DNA from: Runella rosea
GTDB lineage: Bacteria > Bacteroidota > Bacteroidia > Cytophagales > Spirosomataceae
Length of the DNA stretch: 64,000 nucleotides
NCBI RefSeq assembly: GCF_003325355.1
Contig: NZ_CP030850.1
Location: forward strand, 5,697,501-5,761,500
Reading direction: 5' to 3'
Position numbers and translations under genes: made by a program. This document shows positions 8,203 through 16,394 of the stretch, one piece after another. How positions within the stretch are numbered: position 1 is the first letter of the stretch; each line of letters starts with the position of its first letter. The notes beneath the pieces were generated by a model. That model ran no database searches. It worked only from the letters and a program-made list of their open reading frames with translations, and was not told the DNA's origin.

Positions 8203-9048
8203 ATGAGTAATATTCAGACTAAACTTCTCCTTTTACTTTTAAGCATTGCTGCGATTTTTCAACTGTCATCCTGTACAACGGTTCAGAAAATTACGCCGCC
8301 CAGTTTGGAATATTTTCAGACCGAAAATGCCTCTTTCCCAGCTTATTTAGAGACGAACCTGCCGCAGGTTGCCAAAATTCAGAAGGATGATATTTTAGCC
8401 GTCATTGTCAGCAGTCTCAATAAAGAGTCGAATGAAATACTCAACTTTACCAATATCAATACTCTACCCGTATCGGTATTTTCAGGAAACGTGGGGGGAG
8501 GCTCCCAGCCCTTGGGCTATCCCGTAGATTCATCAGGGGCGGTAGTGATTCCTTTAATTGGGAAAATAATGCTCGGCGGTTTGACCCTGCAAAAAGCAGA
8601 AGATAAAATTCGGCAGGAACTAGAGAAAAGTATCAAAGATCCAGTGGTCAATGTGCGCTTTATGAACCATAAATTCTCCATTTTGGGTGAGGTAGGTGCC
8701 GTAGGTACGTACAATCTACTGGATGAACGAACAACTATTCTGGAAGCCATCGCTTTGGCGGGCGATTTGACCATGTTTGGTAAGCGCGACAGTGTGACGG
8801 TGATTCGGTACAAAGACGGGAAACGCGAAATCGGTAAAGTGAATCTTCGCAACCGAACGGTGTTTACGTCGCCCTATTTTTATGTCCAAAATGGTGATTT
8901 GATTTACGTTGAACCCACAAAAGATAAGTTTATTCCGTTGCCTCCGCAGCCGCAGGCGCCACCTCCAAGCTTGTTTCTTCAACGAGCGCCCATTTACCTA
9001 AGCTTGGTCTCAACGGTCGTTATTTTGTTCAGTCTTTTCACGCGTTGA
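8203..9048 (+). CDS. Wza-type outer-membrane polysaccharide export lipoprotein
   Basis: 281 residues from the ATG at 8203. This start is chosen because a lipoprotein signal follows directly: MSNIQTKLLLLLLSIAA, then QLSSC with the lipobox Cys. A poly_export domain (around GDILAVIVSS-type residues 60-140, VIPLIGKIMLGGLT) and a SLBB-like segment (FSILGEVGAVGTYNL) follow. A C-terminal hydrophobic stretch (YLSLVSTVVILFSLF) may act as the membrane-spanning helix of Wza. It should form the outer-membrane channel with the Wzc-like protein encoded 78 bp downstream. Confidence 0.9.
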   Translation: MSNIQTKLLLLLLSIAAIFQLSSCTTVQKITPPSLEYFQTENASFPAYLETNLPQVAKIQKDDILAVIVSSLNKESNEILNFTNINTLPVSVFSGNVGGGSQPLGYPVDSSGAVVIPLIGKIMLGGLTLQKAEDKIRQELEKSIKDPVVNVRFMNHKFSILGEVGAVGTYNLLDERTTILEAIALAGDLTMFGKRDSVTVIRYKDGKREIGKVNLRNRTVFTSPYFYVQNGDLIYVEPTKDKFIPLPPQPQAPPPSLFLQRAPIYLSLVSTVVILFSLFTR

Positions 9049-9126
9049 GACAAAACCGATTTACTCTTTTTTTATAATAAAACCATCACATTTGATACGA
9101 TTTTTCCTCTTTAAAGGCCGCTTACT

Positions 9127-11493
9127 ATGAACAATGACAATACTTTTAACGAAGAGCAGGATGAAGACCTGGATATTCTTGGTGTCATATTCAAATACCT
9201 GCGTTATTGGTACTGGTTTGTACTGACCGTGGCTATAGGAATGGGTTGGGCTTACCAATACCTCCGAAAATTTACGCCAGTGTATGCAGTAAAAGCGTCA
9301 TTGTTGATCAAAGATGATCGCTCAAAAGGCTTCGGTAAAGATATCAAAGACGATTTTTCGCTCAATGACCCCAAGGTAATTGATAACGAAATCGAAGTGC
9401 TAAAATCAAGACCTCTGATGGGCAAAGTAATTGATGCCCTCAACCTAACGGTTTCGTACTGGAAAGAAGGCTCGGCCCGTGATGAGGAGCTACATACCAA
9501 GAGCCCCATCAAAGTAAATACGAAGGATTTGACGGACTATGCCTACGGAAACCCGCTATACATTAAGCCGTTTGATGATAATAAGTATCAGATAGTAACC
9601 GCAGACCAAAATATTTTGGGAACGTTTGATTATAGCCAATTGGTTAAAACCCAGCACGGAACCTTCCGGGTATTTAAGCGAGATAGCGTGACAATCGTGG
9701 ATAGTACGCCCATCAAAGTGCTTTTTCAATCCAGAGACGGTCTGATTGGCGGCTTGGCGGGAAGCCTTCAGATAGCGCCTCTCAAAGAATATTACTCAAC
9801 AATTATTTCGATTGGATTGCAAACCACGGTACCTGACAAAGGAAAAGATATTCTTAACAAACTGTTGGAAGAATACGCTTTCGGGACCCTCGAAGACAAA
9901 AACCGGGAGGCAACCAATACGCTACGTTTCATTGAAGAGCGCCTCAAATTGGTAACCTCCGAACTCGGAGATGTGGAGCAAAATGTGGAACAGTATCGCC
10001 GTAGCCAAGGGATTACGGACCTAAGCTCAGAAGCGAGCCTCTTTTTGGGGAAAGTAGAGGAAAATGACGCCAAAATCAACGAATTGGATATTCGCGAGAA
10101 TGTACTCAATGAGGTCGACCGGTACCTCAACAGCACGCAAGTAGGAAACATCGCCCCCGCCACCATGATGGTAAATGACCCCGTGCTGAATTCTTATATT
10201 GACCAATTTGTGCAGTTGGAAGCCGAGCGAAGCAAACTCGCCCAAACCGTTCAGCCTGGCAACCCTTATTTGGAGACGATAAACAACCAAATGAAAAATG
10301 TTAAACAGGCTATCCGTGAAAACCTAAACAACCAAAAGGCAAACATACAGGTAAGCCGGAGAAGTTTGGAGGCGCTCAATAGCCGTCTTTCGGGCTCCAT
10401 TTCCACCATTCCACGCAAAGAAAGAGAATATGTGGGCATCAAAAGGCAGGCGGGAATAAAAGAGAATCTGTACTTATTGTTGTTACAAAAAAGAGAAGAA
10501 ACGGCGTTGTCGTACGCGTCGACAGTCACGGATAGCAGGGTGATTGAAGCGCCCTTCCTCACGGGACAAGTCCAACCAAACAGTAAGAATATTTATATGA
10601 TGGCTATCTTGCTGGCGTTGGTCATTCCCGCTACCATTATTGCCACTAAAGAATTATTGACGAATACGGTTCAGTCTAAGAAAGAAATAGAGCGAAAAAC
10701 GGGTTTGAAAGTATTTGGCGAAATTGCCATCAAGCCCAAGGAAAATAAAGGTGAAATCATCGATACTGGTAGCCGTAGTTTTATCAGTGAACAGATTCGG
10801 ATGATTCGTTCCAACATGAAATACATCCTCTCTAATGATGTACACGAGGGCATTGCCAACGTGATTCTTTTTACGTCGTCTACGGGTGGAGAGGGGAAAA
10901 CTTTTGTGGCGACCAACATCGCGGCGTCGCTGGCGCTGCTTGATAAAAGAGTGGTTATTTTGGGGTTAGACCTGCGCAAACCCACTATCCACTCGTATTT
11001 AGGCGTTGCAAACAAAAAAGGGATTTCCAATTATTTGATTGGAAAAGCAAAAGCCGAGGACATCGTTGTAAGTACCTCCATCAACAATGTTTATTTGGCG
11101 CCGAGCGGCCCCATGCCTCCCAATCCTTCTGAGTTGATTGCCAACGGCCGTATCAAGGAGTTGATTGATGAACTTAAATACTCGTTTGATTATATTATCA
11201 TGGATACTCCGCCCATCGGCTTGGTGACTGATGCTACCCTTTTGGCTCCTTATGCAGAAGCAACGTTTTACCTGATTCGGCACAATAAGACCCCCAAAAT
11301 GTTTTTATCAACCATTAAGGAGTTGGACCGCAAGAAAACGTTCAAGTCATTTAACTTGATTTTTAACGCTGTCAACATCAAAAAGTCGGCAGATTATGGC
11401 TATGGCTACGGCTACGGTACCCAATATGGCGGCTATTACGGAGAGGATAAAAGCTCAAAAGGCTGGTTTGATAAATTATTGGCTAAAAGATAA
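9127..11493 (+). CDS. Wzc-like polysaccharide co-polymerase and BY-kinase
   Basis: 788 residues. A Wzz-type chain-length domain is flanked by membrane helices at about 28-48 (YWYWFVLTVAIGMGWAY) and 488-508 (MMAILLALVIPATIIA), with long periplasmic coiled-coil helices around 260-420 including a GNVR-like region. The cytoplasmic part is a bacterial tyrosine kinase: Walker A STGGEGKTF (near 585), Walker A' VVILGLDLRKP, Walker B YIIMDTPPIG. The C-terminus is a tyrosine-rich tail (alternating YG repeats, about residues 757-775) typical of autophosphorylated BY-kinases. No Wzb phosphatase gene is seen nearby. Confidence 0.93.
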   Translation: MNNDNTFNEEQDEDLDILGVIFKYLRYWYWFVLTVAIGMGWAYQYLRKFTPVYAVKASLLIKDDRSKGFGKDIKDDFSLNDPKVIDNEIEVLKSRPLMGKVIDALNLTVSYWKEGSARDEELHTKSPIKVNTKDLTDYAYGNPLYIKPFDDNKYQIVTADQNILGTFDYSQLVKTQHGTFRVFKRDSVTIVDSTPIKVLFQSRDGLIGGLAGSLQIAPLKEYYSTIISIGLQTTVPDKGKDILNKLLEEYAFGTLEDKNREATNTLRFIEERLKLVTSELGDVEQNVEQYRRSQGITDLSSEASLFLGKVEENDAKINELDIRENVLNEVDRYLNSTQVGNIAPATMMVNDPVLNSYIDQFVQLEAERSKLAQTVQPGNPYLETINNQMKNVKQAIRENLNNQKANIQVSRRSLEALNSRLSGSISTIPRKEREYVGIKRQAGIKENLYLLLLQKREETALSYASTVTDSRVIEAPFLTGQVQPNSKNIYMMAILLALVIPATIIATKELLTNTVQSKKEIERKTGLKVFGEIAIKPKENKGEIIDTGSRSFISEQIRMIRSNMKYILSNDVHEGIANVILFTSSTGGEGKTFVATNIAASLALLDKRVVILGLDLRKPTIHSYLGVANKKGISNYLIGKAKAEDIVVSTSINNVYLAPSGPMPPNPSELIANGRIKELIDELKYSFDYIIMDTPPIGLVTDATLLAPYAEATFYLIRHNKTPKMFLSTIKELDRKKTFKSFNLIFNAVNIKKSADYGYGYGYGTQYGGYYGEDKSSKGWFDKLLAKR

Positions 11494-11642
11494 TATCCCC
11501 GTCATCCAATAGCTGTTTTTTGTTTTAGAGGAGAGAATAGCCTTCTGATTTCGTTGCTGAGTGCGCTTAATAAGTTTTAGTATACCAACACTTTACCCAA
11601 TTTTAACACTTTACCTAACGCCGGTTTCAACCGCTCATACCG
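11494..11642 (+). promoter_or_regulatory. Intergenic region with 11-bp direct repeats
   Basis: AACACTTTACC occurs twice (11587-11597 and 11605-11615), exactly 18 bp apart, 28 bp before the next start codon. Immediately upstream lies TTTAGTATACCAA (11576-11588), the reverse complement of a 13-mer in the upxY leader (7220-7232). The repeats could be an operator; no terminator or clear promoter box was recognised. Confidence 0.35.
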
Positions 11643-12749
11643 ATGACTCATCGGCAACTTAACTTCATTGGAACAAATGTTCCAATCTCTGGAATATCAA
11701 AAGATATTTTGGAGATGCCCGTGCCAAGTTCAGCGTGTAAAGACGCTGTAAACCAGGCCATACCCGCTTATTTGCTGAATTTTGGCTCCTATAGTTCTTG
11801 GAGTCAAGTTGATGCAGACGTCGTTCTGATGCGTAATTTTTCGCTAAAGGGTCCAAACTTGTATTTGGATGAATTGATGCTCAAAAAGCATAATCCTAAT
11901 GTTGTTTTAGAAAAAGTAAGAAGTTCGCTTGGCGCTAATGGGTATTTTGCCCTCAAAATTGTTACGGCTGAAAACATTAAATGTGAAATTCAGAAGGACA
12001 TCTCCCCCTTCTTGATCCGCCTCTATTATCCAGTACATTTTTTGTTCAGAAGAGTTTTACCCAAACTGACTGGATTTCATACCCTTTACCGGAAGCTCCA
12101 AATCGCCGTTGATATGTCAAAGGCAGAAATAATGGGGCGATTAATCTATAATGGCTTTAAAATCGTAGATGTGGTAGATGATTGTAAGGAAACATTAATC
12201 ATTGCTAAGGTTAATCGCCATGGTAATCCAAGTTTGACCAATCCAGCGGCGAGTGAAGGCGTTGTGTTCAGAATGAATAGAATAGGAAAAGGGGGTAAAA
12301 AAATGACCGTTTATAAATTTCGCTCCATGCACCCTTACGCTGAATACGTGCAGGAATACCTGCATAGTACGCAAGGATTGGATGCTGGTGGGAAGTTTAA
12401 AAATGATTTTCGGGTAAGTACGGGAGGACGTCTGATTCGGAAATACTGGATTGATGAACTGCCGATGTTGTATAACCTACTTCGGGGCGACATTAAATTG
12501 ATTGGCGTCCGGCCCATCAGTGAGCATTATTTTGGCTTATATCCCGAGCAATTACAGGCCCTGCGCAAAAAACATACTCCAGGATTGCTGCCACCTTATT
12601 ATGCAGATTTACCCGAAACATTTGAAGAAATTGTACAGTCAGAACTGACCTATTTGGAGGCCTACACAAAGGCCCCTTTTAAAACGGATGTAAACTATCT
12701 GTGGAAAATTTTGAAAAACATTGTGATTAACAAGGCCCGCAGTAAATAA
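11643..12749 (+). CDS. Atypical bacterial sugar transferase (initiating phosphoglycosyltransferase-like)
   Basis: 368 residues. The C-terminal half carries the PF02397 core: NRIGKGGKKMTVYKFRSMH, GGRLIRKYWIDELPMLYNLL, RGDIKLIGVRP. These belong to polyprenyl-phosphate sugar-1-phosphate transferases that start repeat-unit assembly. It is odd in two ways. The usual membrane hairpin just before the RxGK motif is missing, and the KPGITGLWQ-type end is replaced by TPGLLPPYYADLPE. The N-terminal 200 residues instead resemble a degenerate methyltransferase-like domain (SLGANGYFALKIV, MSKAEIMGRLIYNGFKIVD). Membrane attachment may rely on the hydrophobic stretch near 140-160. Confidence 0.78.
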   Translation: MTHRQLNFIGTNVPISGISKDILEMPVPSSACKDAVNQAIPAYLLNFGSYSSWSQVDADVVLMRNFSLKGPNLYLDELMLKKHNPNVVLEKVRSSLGANGYFALKIVTAENIKCEIQKDISPFLIRLYYPVHFLFRRVLPKLTGFHTLYRKLQIAVDMSKAEIMGRLIYNGFKIVDVVDDCKETLIIAKVNRHGNPSLTNPAASEGVVFRMNRIGKGGKKMTVYKFRSMHPYAEYVQEYLHSTQGLDAGGKFKNDFRVSTGGRLIRKYWIDELPMLYNLLRGDIKLIGVRPISEHYFGLYPEQLQALRKKHTPGLLPPYYADLPETFEEIVQSELTYLEAYTKAPFKTDVNYLWKILKNIVINKARSK

Positions 12750-12763
12750 CGGACAGGAAGAAG

Positions 12764-13924
12764 ATGACAGGGGTAGAAGCACCAAATAAGACGGCAACGG
12801 AGGTCATTCAGATGGTTGATTTGAAGGGGCAGTATGCAAAAATAAAGCCTTCTATTGATGCGGCCATTCAGAACTGCTTAGATAACGCCACGTTTATCAA
12901 AGGCCCGCAGGTCGCACATTTTGAGGCTCAATTGGCCGATTACCTTGGCGCTAATCATGTAGTTTCGTGTGGCAACGGTACAGATGCCTTGCAAATAGCG
13001 ATGATGGCGCTCGAACTTAAACGAGGGGATGAAGTGATTGTGCCAGCGTTTACCTACGTTGCCACGGCCGAGGCCATCGGATTGCTTGGACTCACCCCCG
13101 TGATGGTGGACGTAGACCCGTTGACATTCAACCTCAATCGGCAGCTTGTAGAAGCCGCGATTACGCCCAAAACCAAGCTGGTGGTGCCGGTACATCTATT
13201 TGGCCAATGCGCTGATATGGAAGGAATACTGGAAGTATGTGAGGCGCATCAAATAGCAGTTGTTGAAGATGCGGCACAGGCCATCGGAGCCACGTATCGG
13301 TTTGCGGACGGCACCGAAAAGAAGGCAGGAACGCTCGGAGATATGGGTACAACCTCATTTTTTCCTTCCAAAAACCTTGGTTGCTACGGCGATGGCGGTG
13401 CTGTATATACGCAAAGTGCGGAGTTGGCACGCAAGGCAAAAATGATTGCTAATCATGGGCAAGAGAAAAAATACATCCATGAAATGATTGGCATCAATTC
13501 AAGGTTGGACTCTCTGCAAGCGGCTATTTTGATTGAAAAACTACCCTATTTGGATGAATATACCCACGCGCGCCAAAAAGCAGCCAATCTGTACGATGCT
13601 GCATTGGCGGAAGTAGCGGCGGTTGAAATCCCGTTTCGAGCCGATTTTTCGACTCACGTCTTTCATCAATATACCTTGAAAGTGCCCGCGCAACACCGGG
13701 AGGGGTTGCAGGAATACCTGCGACAAAGAAAAATTCCGAGCATGATTTATTACCCCGTGCCACTCAATCAACAGAAAGCATACCAACACTTAGGAAGAGT
13801 GGTGGGTGACTTGTCCGTAACACAGGAGTTGTGTAAACAGGTCATTTCTTTACCGATGCATACTGAAATGACCGAGGCGCAAACTGCTTATATTTCGGAA
13901 GCCATTACCACTTATTTTTCCTGA
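12764..13924 (+). CDS. DegT/DnrJ/EryC1 aminotransferase, WbpE/WlbC-like
   Basis: 386 residues, full length for PLP sugar aminotransferases. Motifs: CGNGTDALQIAMMAL (phosphate binding), PAFTYVATAEA, VPVHLFGQCADM, VVEDAAQAIGA, and the Schiff-base Lys in FFPSKNLGCYGDGGA. With the next two genes (acetyltransferase, Gfo/Idh dehydrogenase) it forms the WbpE-WbpD-WbpB set. That set converts UDP-GlcNAc-uronate to UDP-2,3-diacetamido-2,3-dideoxy-glucuronate; WbpE transfers the amino group to the 3-keto sugar. The first step (WbpA dehydrogenase) is not in the window. Confidence 0.85.
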   Translation: MTGVEAPNKTATEVIQMVDLKGQYAKIKPSIDAAIQNCLDNATFIKGPQVAHFEAQLADYLGANHVVSCGNGTDALQIAMMALELKRGDEVIVPAFTYVATAEAIGLLGLTPVMVDVDPLTFNLNRQLVEAAITPKTKLVVPVHLFGQCADMEGILEVCEAHQIAVVEDAAQAIGATYRFADGTEKKAGTLGDMGTTSFFPSKNLGCYGDGGAVYTQSAELARKAKMIANHGQEKKYIHEMIGINSRLDSLQAAILIEKLPYLDEYTHARQKAANLYDAALAEVAAVEIPFRADFSTHVFHQYTLKVPAQHREGLQEYLRQRKIPSMIYYPVPLNQQKAYQHLGRVVGDLSVTQELCKQVISLPMHTEMTEAQTAYISEAITTYFS

Positions 13925-13934
13925 GATTTTAAGC

Positions 13935-14510
13935 ATGGAACCCATTTTTATACACCCCACGGCCGTTGTTGACGAAGGTTGCGAAATAAGCGGAGGAACC
14001 AAAATATGGCATTTTTGTCACATTATGCCTGATTGTAAAATAGGACAAAACTGTAACATTGGTCAAAACGTGGTGATTTCGCCGGGGGTTATTTTGGGCA
14101 ATAATGTGAAAGTTCAAAACAACGTCTCGATTTATACGGGTGTTACTTGCGCCGACGACGTTTTTTTGGGGCCTTCGATGGTATTTACCAACGTATCCAA
14201 TCCCCGAAGCGCCATCAACCGCCGTGGGCAGTACGAAAAAACGCACGTAGGAAAAGGGGCCAGTATCGGTGCCAATGCCACGATTGTATGCGGCCACGAC
14301 ATCGGAGAATATGCATTTATCGGAGCTGGTGCCGTAGTGACCAAAAATATTCCGCCTTACGCGCTGGTGATCGGAAATCCCGCCCGTCAGGTAGGGTGGA
14401 TAAGTGAATACGGTCATCGTTTGAATTTTGATAATCACGGCTTTGCAACGTGTCCTGAGAGCGGGACAGTGTACAGCCTTCAAGAAAATAGTGTATCCGC
14501 TATTCGTTAA
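13935..14510 (+). CDS. Left-handed beta-helix N-acetyltransferase, WbpD/WlbB-like
   Basis: 191 residues built of hexapeptide repeats (IGQNCNIGQNVVISPG, IGANATIVCGHDIGEYAFIGAGAVVTKNIPP, VIGNPAR), the signature of trimeric acyl-CoA-dependent acetyltransferases. The opening FIHPTAVVDEGCEI and length match WbpD/WlbB, which acetylates the 3-amino group of UDP-2-acetamido-3-amino-glucuronate. It lies 10 bp after the aminotransferase and 17 bp before the dehydrogenase of the same pathway, which supports this assignment over a generic acetyltransferase. Confidence 0.85.
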   Translation: MEPIFIHPTAVVDEGCEISGGTKIWHFCHIMPDCKIGQNCNIGQNVVISPGVILGNNVKVQNNVSIYTGVTCADDVFLGPSMVFTNVSNPRSAINRRGQYEKTHVGKGASIGANATIVCGHDIGEYAFIGAGAVVTKNIPPYALVIGNPARQVGWISEYGHRLNFDNHGFATCPESGTVYSLQENSVSAIR

Positions 14511-14527
14511 TTTCTATACCCTACTTC

Positions 14528-15481
14528 ATGAAAACATTTGCAATTATCGGTGCGGCAGGCTTTATCGCTCCCCGCCACATGAAAGCCATCCGCGATACCG
14601 AAAATGTGCTACTGACGGCATTTGACAAGTCAGATTCGGTGGGCGTGATGGACAGTTACTTTCCAGAAGCTAATTTTTTTACTGAATTTGAGCGCTTTGA
14701 CCGGCACGTCGATAAGCTACGTCGCGAGGGAAATCAGGTCGATTACGTGAGTATTTGTAGTCCCAATTACCTCCACGATGCGCACATCCGTTTCGGGTTG
14801 CGGAGCCATGCTCATGTAATTTGTGAAAAACCGCTCGTGCTCAATCCCTGGAACATTGATGCATTGAGCGAAATTGAGAGCGAAACGGGGAAAAGAGTTT
14901 ATAACATCCTGCAACTCAGACTACACCCGAGTCTTGTTGCCCTTAAAAGAAAGATAGAAGAAGGGCCAGCGGATAAAATTTATGATGTTGACCTGTCTTA
15001 CATTACCTCAAGAGGCAAGTGGTACAATATCAGTTGGAAGGGAGATGTGAGTAAATCAGGTGGTATTGCCACCAATATCGGCATTCATTTTTTTGATGCC
15101 CTGACGTGGATTTTTGGCCCTGTAAAGCGAAATATCGTGCATTTGCACGAAGCAAATTCGGCGGCGGGTTATTTAGACTTGAAGCGCGCGCGCGTACGCT
15201 GGTTTTTAAGTACCGACTTCAACACCTTGCCCGAAGAAGCAAAATTGCGCAACAAAAGAACCTACCGCTCCCTACAAATGGAAGGTGAAGAAATTGAATT
15301 CAGCGATGGTTTCACCGACCTGCATACGCAAAGCTACCAACATATTTTAGACGGAAACGGGTTTGGCTTGTCGGAAGCTTACCCATCTATTGAAATTGCG
15401 CATAATATCAGAACAGCCCCCATTGCTGGCTTAACGGGTGACTATCATCCATTTGCCAAAAGAACCTTAGAAAAAGTTTGA
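14528..15481 (+). CDS. Gfo/Idh/MocA oxidoreductase, WbpB/WlbA-like
   Basis: 317 residues. N-terminal Rossmann fold (FAIIGAAGFIAPRHMKAI), then CSPNYLHDAHIR and the family signature VICEKPLVLN, with an alpha/beta substrate domain after about residue 125 (GGIATNIGIHFFDAL). WbpB/WlbA oxidises the C3 hydroxyl of UDP-GlcNAc-uronate to give the substrate of the aminotransferase, using NAD recycled by 2-oxoglutarate. The GAAGFIAPRHMKAI opening and the neighbouring WbpE/WbpD-like genes support this subgroup. The stop overlaps the upstream part of the ABC permease frame. Confidence 0.85.
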   Translation: MKTFAIIGAAGFIAPRHMKAIRDTENVLLTAFDKSDSVGVMDSYFPEANFFTEFERFDRHVDKLRREGNQVDYVSICSPNYLHDAHIRFGLRSHAHVICEKPLVLNPWNIDALSEIESETGKRVYNILQLRLHPSLVALKRKIEEGPADKIYDVDLSYITSRGKWYNISWKGDVSKSGGIATNIGIHFFDALTWIFGPVKRNIVHLHEANSAAGYLDLKRARVRWFLSTDFNTLPEEAKLRNKRTYRSLQMEGEEIEFSDGFTDLHTQSYQHILDGNGFGLSEAYPSIEIAHNIRTAPIAGLTGDYHPFAKRTLEKV

Positions 15482-15498
15482 TTGGGGGAGGAGTAGCA

Positions 15499-16368
15499 AT
15501 GAACCAAGAAAAAATGCAAGTTGCCGATACAAAAAAATACGCCAGCGCGATCGTTCCGAAAGATGCTTTGTTTGACCTTCGTTTGAAGGAAATCTGGCGC
15601 TACCGTGATTTGTTGTTGCTGTTTGTAAAGCGAGATTTCGTGGCCAAATACAAACAGACCGTCTTAGGGCCCGTCTGGTTTTTTATTCAGCCCATATTTC
15701 AAACCGCCATTTTAGCCCTTGTTTTTGCTGGCATGGCCAGCCTCTCCACCGATGGTATTCCGCCTATTCTGTTTTATTTAGCGGGCATTACCTGCTGGAA
15801 TTACTTTGCTAACTGCCTACGTACAACTTCCAACACCTTCACGGCCAATGCATCTCTGTTTGGCAAGGTGTATTTTCCTCGGGCGGTTACGCCTTTGTCC
15901 ATTATCATTAGCAACCTGATTCAGTTTGGGATTGGACTGGTGTTGTTTTTATTGTTGTACCTTTATTTTGTAGTGACGGGAGCGGATTTGTTGCCTAATA
16001 CATCTTTGCTGCTTTTGCCCGTGCTTATTGTATTGATGGGGCTGATGGGGCTTGGGTTGGGGATGCTGGTATCGGCTATGACTACCAAGTACCGGGATTT
16101 ACAGTATTTAGTGGATTTTGGGGTGCAATTATTGATGTACGCTACCCCCGTGATATTGCCGCTTTCGGCCGTACCCGACAAGTACCGACCCCTGATGTTG
16201 GCCAATCCAATGACTGGCATCATTGAAACTTTCAAGTACGGTTTTTTTTCAACTGGAACTTTCTCTTGGGAGCTTTTGGGTTACTCTGCTGGATTCACGA
16301 TTGTGGTATTTTTGTTGGGGCTGGTGGTATTTAATTATACCGAGAAAAATTTTATGGATACGGTTTAA
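15499..16368 (+). CDS. ABC-2 type polysaccharide exporter permease (Wzm)
   Basis: 289 residues from ATG 15499; a TTG at 15478 would give a longer frame, but the purine-rich GGGGGAGGAG just before the ATG favours 15499. Features: RDLLLLFVKRDFVAKYKQTVLGPVWFFIQP (typical Wzm N-terminus) and about six membrane helices. It pairs with the ATPase at 19640 to form a glycan flippase-exporter of the O-antigen/teichoic acid type. Unusually, two AT-rich membrane-protein genes separate permease and ATPase. Confidence 0.9.
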   Translation: MNQEKMQVADTKKYASAIVPKDALFDLRLKEIWRYRDLLLLFVKRDFVAKYKQTVLGPVWFFIQPIFQTAILALVFAGMASLSTDGIPPILFYLAGITCWNYFANCLRTTSNTFTANASLFGKVYFPRAVTPLSIIISNLIQFGIGLVLFLLLYLYFVVTGADLLPNTSLLLLPVLIVLMGLMGLGLGMLVSAMTTKYRDLQYLVDFGVQLLMYATPVILPLSAVPDKYRPLMLANPMTGIIETFKYGFFSTGTFSWELLGYSAGFTIVVFLLGLVVFNYTEKNFMDTV

Positions 16369-16394
16369 TTGCTAATGTTTTGGGGTACAGATAA

